Below, piece by piece: positions 60,871 to 64,000 of a stretch of 64,000 nucleotides of DNA. The position numbers and the translations under genes are program-made. Position 1 is the stretch's first letter. Each line of letters starts with the position of its first letter. The stretch comes from Rhodococcus sp. 4CII. GTDB taxonomy: Bacteria; Actinomycetota; Actinomycetes; Mycobacteriales; Mycobacteriaceae. The notes beneath the pieces were generated by a model. The model was not told the origin of the DNA and searched no databases. It saw nothing but the letters and a program-made list of their open reading frames with translations. The DNA is taken from the NCBI RefSeq assembly GCF_014256275.1, contig NZ_JACCFE010000002.1:1178001-1242000 (forward strand), written 5' to 3'.

Positions 60871-62259
60871 CTAGTGGGCGAAGTGCTGTGCCGTCGAACG
60901 CCCTCCGCCCTTCTCGCGAAGTTCGGCGCACACTTCCTCGATCGCCTCGACGAGGAGAGTGCCGAGGTCGGCACTGAAGCCCTCGCGCACGACGATGCGC
61001 AACACCGCCACGTCCTCGGCGTCGGCGGGCATGGTGTATGCGGGAACCTGCCACCCTCGCGCCCGCAACTCGTGTGACACGTCGAAGACCGTGAATCCGG
61101 GATCCCCCGCCATCTCGAATGCCACCACCGGAATGTCGGTGCCGTCGGTGATCAGCGTGAAGTACTCGAGTTCCCCGACGCGCTTGCCCACCCGAACGGC
61201 GGTGACGCGCAGCGTCTCCATGATCGACCTGTAACCGGCCCGGCCGAGTCGCAGGAAGTTGTAGTACTGGCCCACCACCTGATTGCCCGGCCGCGAGAAG
61301 TTCAGTGTGAACGTCGGCATGTCGCCGCCCAGGTAGTTGACCCGGAACACCAGGCCCTCGGGAAGATATTCCCGGTCACGCCACACCACGAACCCGATTC
61401 CTGGATACGTCAGCCCGTACTTGTGGCCGCTGACGTTGATCGACGCCACCCGCGGAACCCGGAAGTCCCACAACAGATCCGGATACAGGAAGGGGACGAC
61501 GAAACCGCCGCTGGCCGCGTCGACATGGATCGGGACGTCGGGGCCGCCGGACGCGGCGAGGTCGTCGAGCGCGTCCGCTATCTCGGCCACCGGTTCGAGT
61601 TCCCCGGTGTAGGTGGTGCCCACGATGACGACGGCTCCGATGGTGTTCTCGTCCACCGCGTCACGCACCTGTTGGGGCGTGATGACGTAGCGGCCCTTCT
61701 CCATCGGCAGGTACTTGGGCTCGACGTCGAAGTACCGGCAGAACTTCTCCCACACCACCTGCACGTTGCTGCCGAGCACCAGATTCGGCCGCGCCGTGTC
61801 CTTCCCGGCCGCCTCCCGCTTCGCCCGCCACCGCCACTTGAGCGCGAGACCGCCCAGCATCACGGCTTCACTCGAACCGATCGTCGACACACCGGTGGCG
61901 CTGGCCGGGTCGGTGGTCGACAGGTGGGGGGCGTGGAAGAGGTCGGCCACCATCGACACGCACCGCGACTCGATCGCCGCCGTCGCGGGATACTCGTCCT
62001 TGTCGATCATGTTCTTGTCGAACGTCTCGGCCATCAACGTGTCGGCCTCGGGGTCCATCCAGGTGGTAACGAACGTCGCCAGGTTCAGCCGCGAACTGCC
62101 GTCGAGCATCAACTCGTCGTGGATGAACCGGTACGCGGCCTCCGGAGCGGATTCGTCGTCCGGCAGGCGCAGCGCGGGAAACGGATCGATCGACAGGCGT
62201 CCCGTGTAGGCCGGGGCAAGGATGTCGCGATGGTGATTGTGGTGGTGGTGCTTGCTCAT
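60871..62259 (-). CDS. gadB: Glutamate decarboxylase
   Basis: This 462-residue group II PLP decarboxylase has IGSSEAVMLGGLALKWRWR, IHVDAASGGFVVPF and the PLP Lys in SINVSGHKYGLTYPGIGFVVWR (about residue 280; quoted ends SINVSGHKY, GFVVWR). LNFSRPGNQVVGQYYNFLRLG is typical of GadB. It removes CO2 from glutamate to give GABA, consuming a proton in acid stress. The N-terminus is MSKHHHHNHHRD, a native histidine run. The ATG at 62259 has TGGGGA upstream; the TTG at 62271 is unlikely. No GadC antiporter is in the window. Confidence 0.92.
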   Translation of the reverse strand: MSKHHHHNHHRDILAPAYTGRLSIDPFPALRLPDDESAPEAAYRFIHDELMLDGSSRLNLATFVTTWMDPEADTLMAETFDKNMIDKDEYPATAAIESRCVSMVADLFHAPHLSTTDPASATGVSTIGSSEAVMLGGLALKWRWRAKREAAGKDTARPNLVLGSNVQVVWEKFCRYFDVEPKYLPMEKGRYVITPQQVRDAVDENTIGAVVIVGTTYTGELEPVAEIADALDDLAASGGPDVPIHVDAASGGFVVPFLYPDLLWDFRVPRVASINVSGHKYGLTYPGIGFVVWRDREYLPEGLVFRVNYLGGDMPTFTLNFSRPGNQVVGQYYNFLRLGRAGYRSIMETLRVTAVRVGKRVGELEYFTLITDGTDIPVVAFEMAGDPGFTVFDVSHELRARGWQVPAYTMPADAEDVAVLRIVVREGFSADLGTLLVEAIEEVCAELREKGGGRSTAQHFAH

Positions 62260-62372
62260 GTGTGTCCCCAATCAGTGGTGTCAGCGCGCGCCGTACGTCA
62301 GTTGGTGAATCTCGTCATGGCAGCCCAGTAGGGTCGAATCAGTTCCATTCGATTGTGGCAGGGGAGGACGGG

Positions 62373-63452
62373 TTGACCACAGCAATCCCGGGAAGTTTCG
62401 CGCATCCGATCGAGGTGCGCGGGCTGTCGAAACGCTTCAAGAACGTCGACGCGGTCACCGACCTCGACTTCGCCGTGCCACAGGGATCGATCACCGGATT
62501 CCTCGGGCCCAACGGGTCGGGCAAGACCACGACCCTGCGGATGATTCTCGGTCTGGTCCGGCCGACGTCCGGCACCGCCACGGTCGCCGGGGTCCCGATC
62601 CGCCTCCTGACCGACCCGGCGCGCACGGTCGGCGCCGTCCTCGACTCCCAGAGCCTGCATCCCAACCGGACCGCCCTCGATCACCTGAAGGTGTACGCGT
62701 CCGCGATCCGTGTGCCGGATGCGCGCGCACGGCAGACGCTCGCGCTCGTCGGGCTCGAGGACGTCGCCGGGCGCAAGGCGGGCGGCTTCTCCCTCGGCAT
62801 GCGTCAGCGACTGTCGCTGGCAACCGCACTGCTGGGCGACCCGCGGATCCTGATCCTCGACGAACCGGCCAACGGACTCGACCCTGAAGGCATCGCGTGG
62901 CTGCGCGAGTTCCTGAAGGGATTCGCCGCGTCCGGACGGACCGTTCTGATCTCGAGCCACATCCTGCGCGAGGTGGAGCAGACCGTCGACAACCTCGTGA
63001 TCGTGAGCCGCGGCTCCCTCGTCTATCAGGGCCGCATGGAGGAGCTGCGCAAGTCGCAGCAGAGCCGGCTGCTGGTGGCGTCCTCGAACCCGCCCGCGCT
63101 CGCGACCGCGCTGGCCGCCCGGGGAATAGTCGACGCGCGGTCGCTGGCGGACGGGCGCCTCGCCGTCGTCGGAGCGTCCCTCGACGTCGTCCAGTCGGTC
63201 GCCGCCGCGGCCGGGGTCACCATTTTCGGGGCGGTCGGCGACGACATCGACCTCGAACAACTGTTCCTGTCGATGACCGCGGGCCAGTACGTCGCCGGGG
63301 CGAGCCCCGCCGCGCCGTGGGGTTACGGCCCGCCGCAGACGTATGCACTGCCACCCGGGTACCCGCAGCAGCCGGGTTACGGTCCCCCGCCCGGGTACGC
63401 TCCGCCACCTGCACACCCCCAACACGGTCCGATGTCCGGAGGCCCGCGATGA
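62373..63452 (+). CDS. ABC transporter ATP-binding protein with Pro/Gly/Tyr-rich tail
   Basis: This is a 359-residue ATPase. Walker A is G45-PNGSGK-T52, the signature is FSLGMRQRLSLATALLG, Walker B is ILILDEPANGLDPEGIAWL and the H-loop is ISSHILREVEQ. FSLGMRQRLSLA is the DrrA/BcrA-type drug exporter or ABC-2 group. Residues about 308-359 form an unusual low-complexity tail (PPGYPQQPGYGPPPGYAPPP). The start is TTG at 62373, with GGGGAGGA upstream. The permease gene overlaps its stop (ATGA). Confidence 0.88.
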   Translation: MTTAIPGSFAHPIEVRGLSKRFKNVDAVTDLDFAVPQGSITGFLGPNGSGKTTTLRMILGLVRPTSGTATVAGVPIRLLTDPARTVGAVLDSQSLHPNRTALDHLKVYASAIRVPDARARQTLALVGLEDVAGRKAGGFSLGMRQRLSLATALLGDPRILILDEPANGLDPEGIAWLREFLKGFAASGRTVLISSHILREVEQTVDNLVIVSRGSLVYQGRMEELRKSQQSRLLVASSNPPALATALAARGIVDARSLADGRLAVVGASLDVVQSVAAAAGVTIFGAVGDDIDLEQLFLSMTAGQYVAGASPAAPWGYGPPQTYALPPGYPQQPGYGPPPGYAPPPAHPQHGPMSGGPR

Positions 63453-64000
63453 CAGCTCTTCTCACCGCGGAATTCCGCAAGGTCACCACGCTGCGGTTCT
63501 GGTGGATGCTCGGTCTCGCACCGTTGGTCGTCGGGATGTTCTCGAGCGCGATCACCCTTCCGGTGATGCGCGCGTTCACCGATGCGTTCGAGGCCGACCC
63601 GGGTGACGCCAATCTGGTTGCCACCCTGTTCGGGCTGGCAGTGGCCCTCGCCCTCGTCATTCTCTTCGCCGCGCTGTTCGGGGCGGTGAACGTGGGAACG
63701 GAATTCCGCTACAAGACGCTGACCACCACGTTCCTCACCGCCCGCGGCCGGGACGGAGTGATCGGCGCCAAACTCGGCGTCACCGCGGCCTTCGGTTTCT
63801 TCTACTGCCTCGTCGTGGAGGTCGTCAGCGTCGCCCTGCTGCTGACGTTCGGCGGCGAGGGTTTCGCGGTGCGCGGATCCCTGTTCGCGATGCTCGGGGC
63901 GGCACTGCTCTGCGCCACGTTGTGGGCGCTGCTCGGCGGCGGTGTGTCGATGCTGACCGGCTCATCCGTCGGCAGCACGATCGCACTCGTGGTCTGGTAC
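63449..64000 (+). CDS. ABC-2 type permease (partial)
   Basis: The open frame reaches the right edge of the window, giving the first 184 residues. At least four hydrophobic helices are visible (about 17-35, 58-80, 110-130, 145-165): LRFWWMLGLAPLVVGMFSSA, VALALVILFAALFGAVNVG, GFFYCLVVEVVSVALLLTF and AMLGAALLCATLWALLGGG. MTALLTAEFRKVTTLRFWW is the usual start of ABC-2 permeases, which pair with the ATPase encoded just upstream by ATGA overlap. Its C-terminus is outside the window. Confidence 0.85.
   Translation, partial: MTALLTAEFRKVTTLRFWWMLGLAPLVVGMFSSAITLPVMRAFTDAFEADPGDANLVATLFGLAVALALVILFAALFGAVNVGTEFRYKTLTTTFLTARGRDGVIGAKLGVTAAFGFFYCLVVEVVSVALLLTFGGEGFAVRGSLFAMLGAALLCATLWALLGGGVSMLTGSSVGSTIALVVWY

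Overview
The window is high-GC actinobacterial DNA. It most resembles a large-genome Rhodococcus of the R. jostii/R. opacus type. The inference rests on a mycofactocin locus, a mycofactocin-type methanol dehydrogenase operon, KshB with a KstR box, TreS-Mak, FadD15 and frequent GTG/TTG starts. No tRNA, rRNA, insertion sequence, integrase or CRISPR array was seen. Both ends cut genes: an OYE-family reductase at base 1 and an ABC permease at base 64000.

Region 1 (1-5.04 kb) is the front of a mycofactocin cluster. The precursor peptide gene mftA (31 codons), then mftB, mftC, mftD and an OYE-like reductase run leftward. The regulator mftR and the methyltransferase gene mftM run rightward. mftE and mftF would lie outside the window. 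Region 2 (5.2-8.2 kb) holds three small cassettes: ArsR with SRPBCC, an alpha/beta hydrolase, and a CmtR-like Cd/Pb sensor with a cation efflux protein. Region 3 (8.2-15.6 kb) is a leftward operon: mdo, MoxR ATPase, VWA protein, a second iron ADH, and a MnoS/MnoR-like two-component system. Mdo-type dehydrogenases use mycofactocin as their redox partner, so regions 1 and 3 form one functional unit for alcohol oxidation. kshB diverges from mdo and carries its own KstR operator.

Region 4 (17-35 kb) is a mix: cell-wall amidase, AlkD glycosylase, SPW membrane protein, TetR, racemase, ferredoxin-reductase-like flavoprotein, a MacB/FtsX exporter, an acyl-CoA synthetase, YchJ, a lipoprotein, an ABC exporter behind a MerR-type promoter, and the trehalose-to-maltose-1-phosphate pair treS-mak. 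Region 5 (35-51.3 kb) has a DEAD-box helicase, nitrilase, phosphoribosyltransferase, FadD15, a 1160-residue Dna2-like nuclease-helicase, a TetR regulon with duplicated operators, an aldonolactone oxidase, a Tat lipoprotein amidase lacking two catalytic residues, and adenine deaminase. Region 6 (51.3-64 kb) has a C-terminally truncated AMP ligase, enoyl-CoA hydratase, FAD oxidase, PadR-controlled MFS pump, GNAT, a glutathionyl-hydroquinone-reductase-like gene with an N-terminal frame break, AraC-VOC, an EcsC-like protein, glutamate decarboxylase and an ABC transporter.

Gene density is very high. Many pairs overlap by ATGA, and several convergent pairs overlap by 13-47 bp. Three long hairpins built on a shared GTGAGT word sit at gene 3' ends and look like one family of terminators. 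All functions are inferred from sequence motifs; no database search was run.
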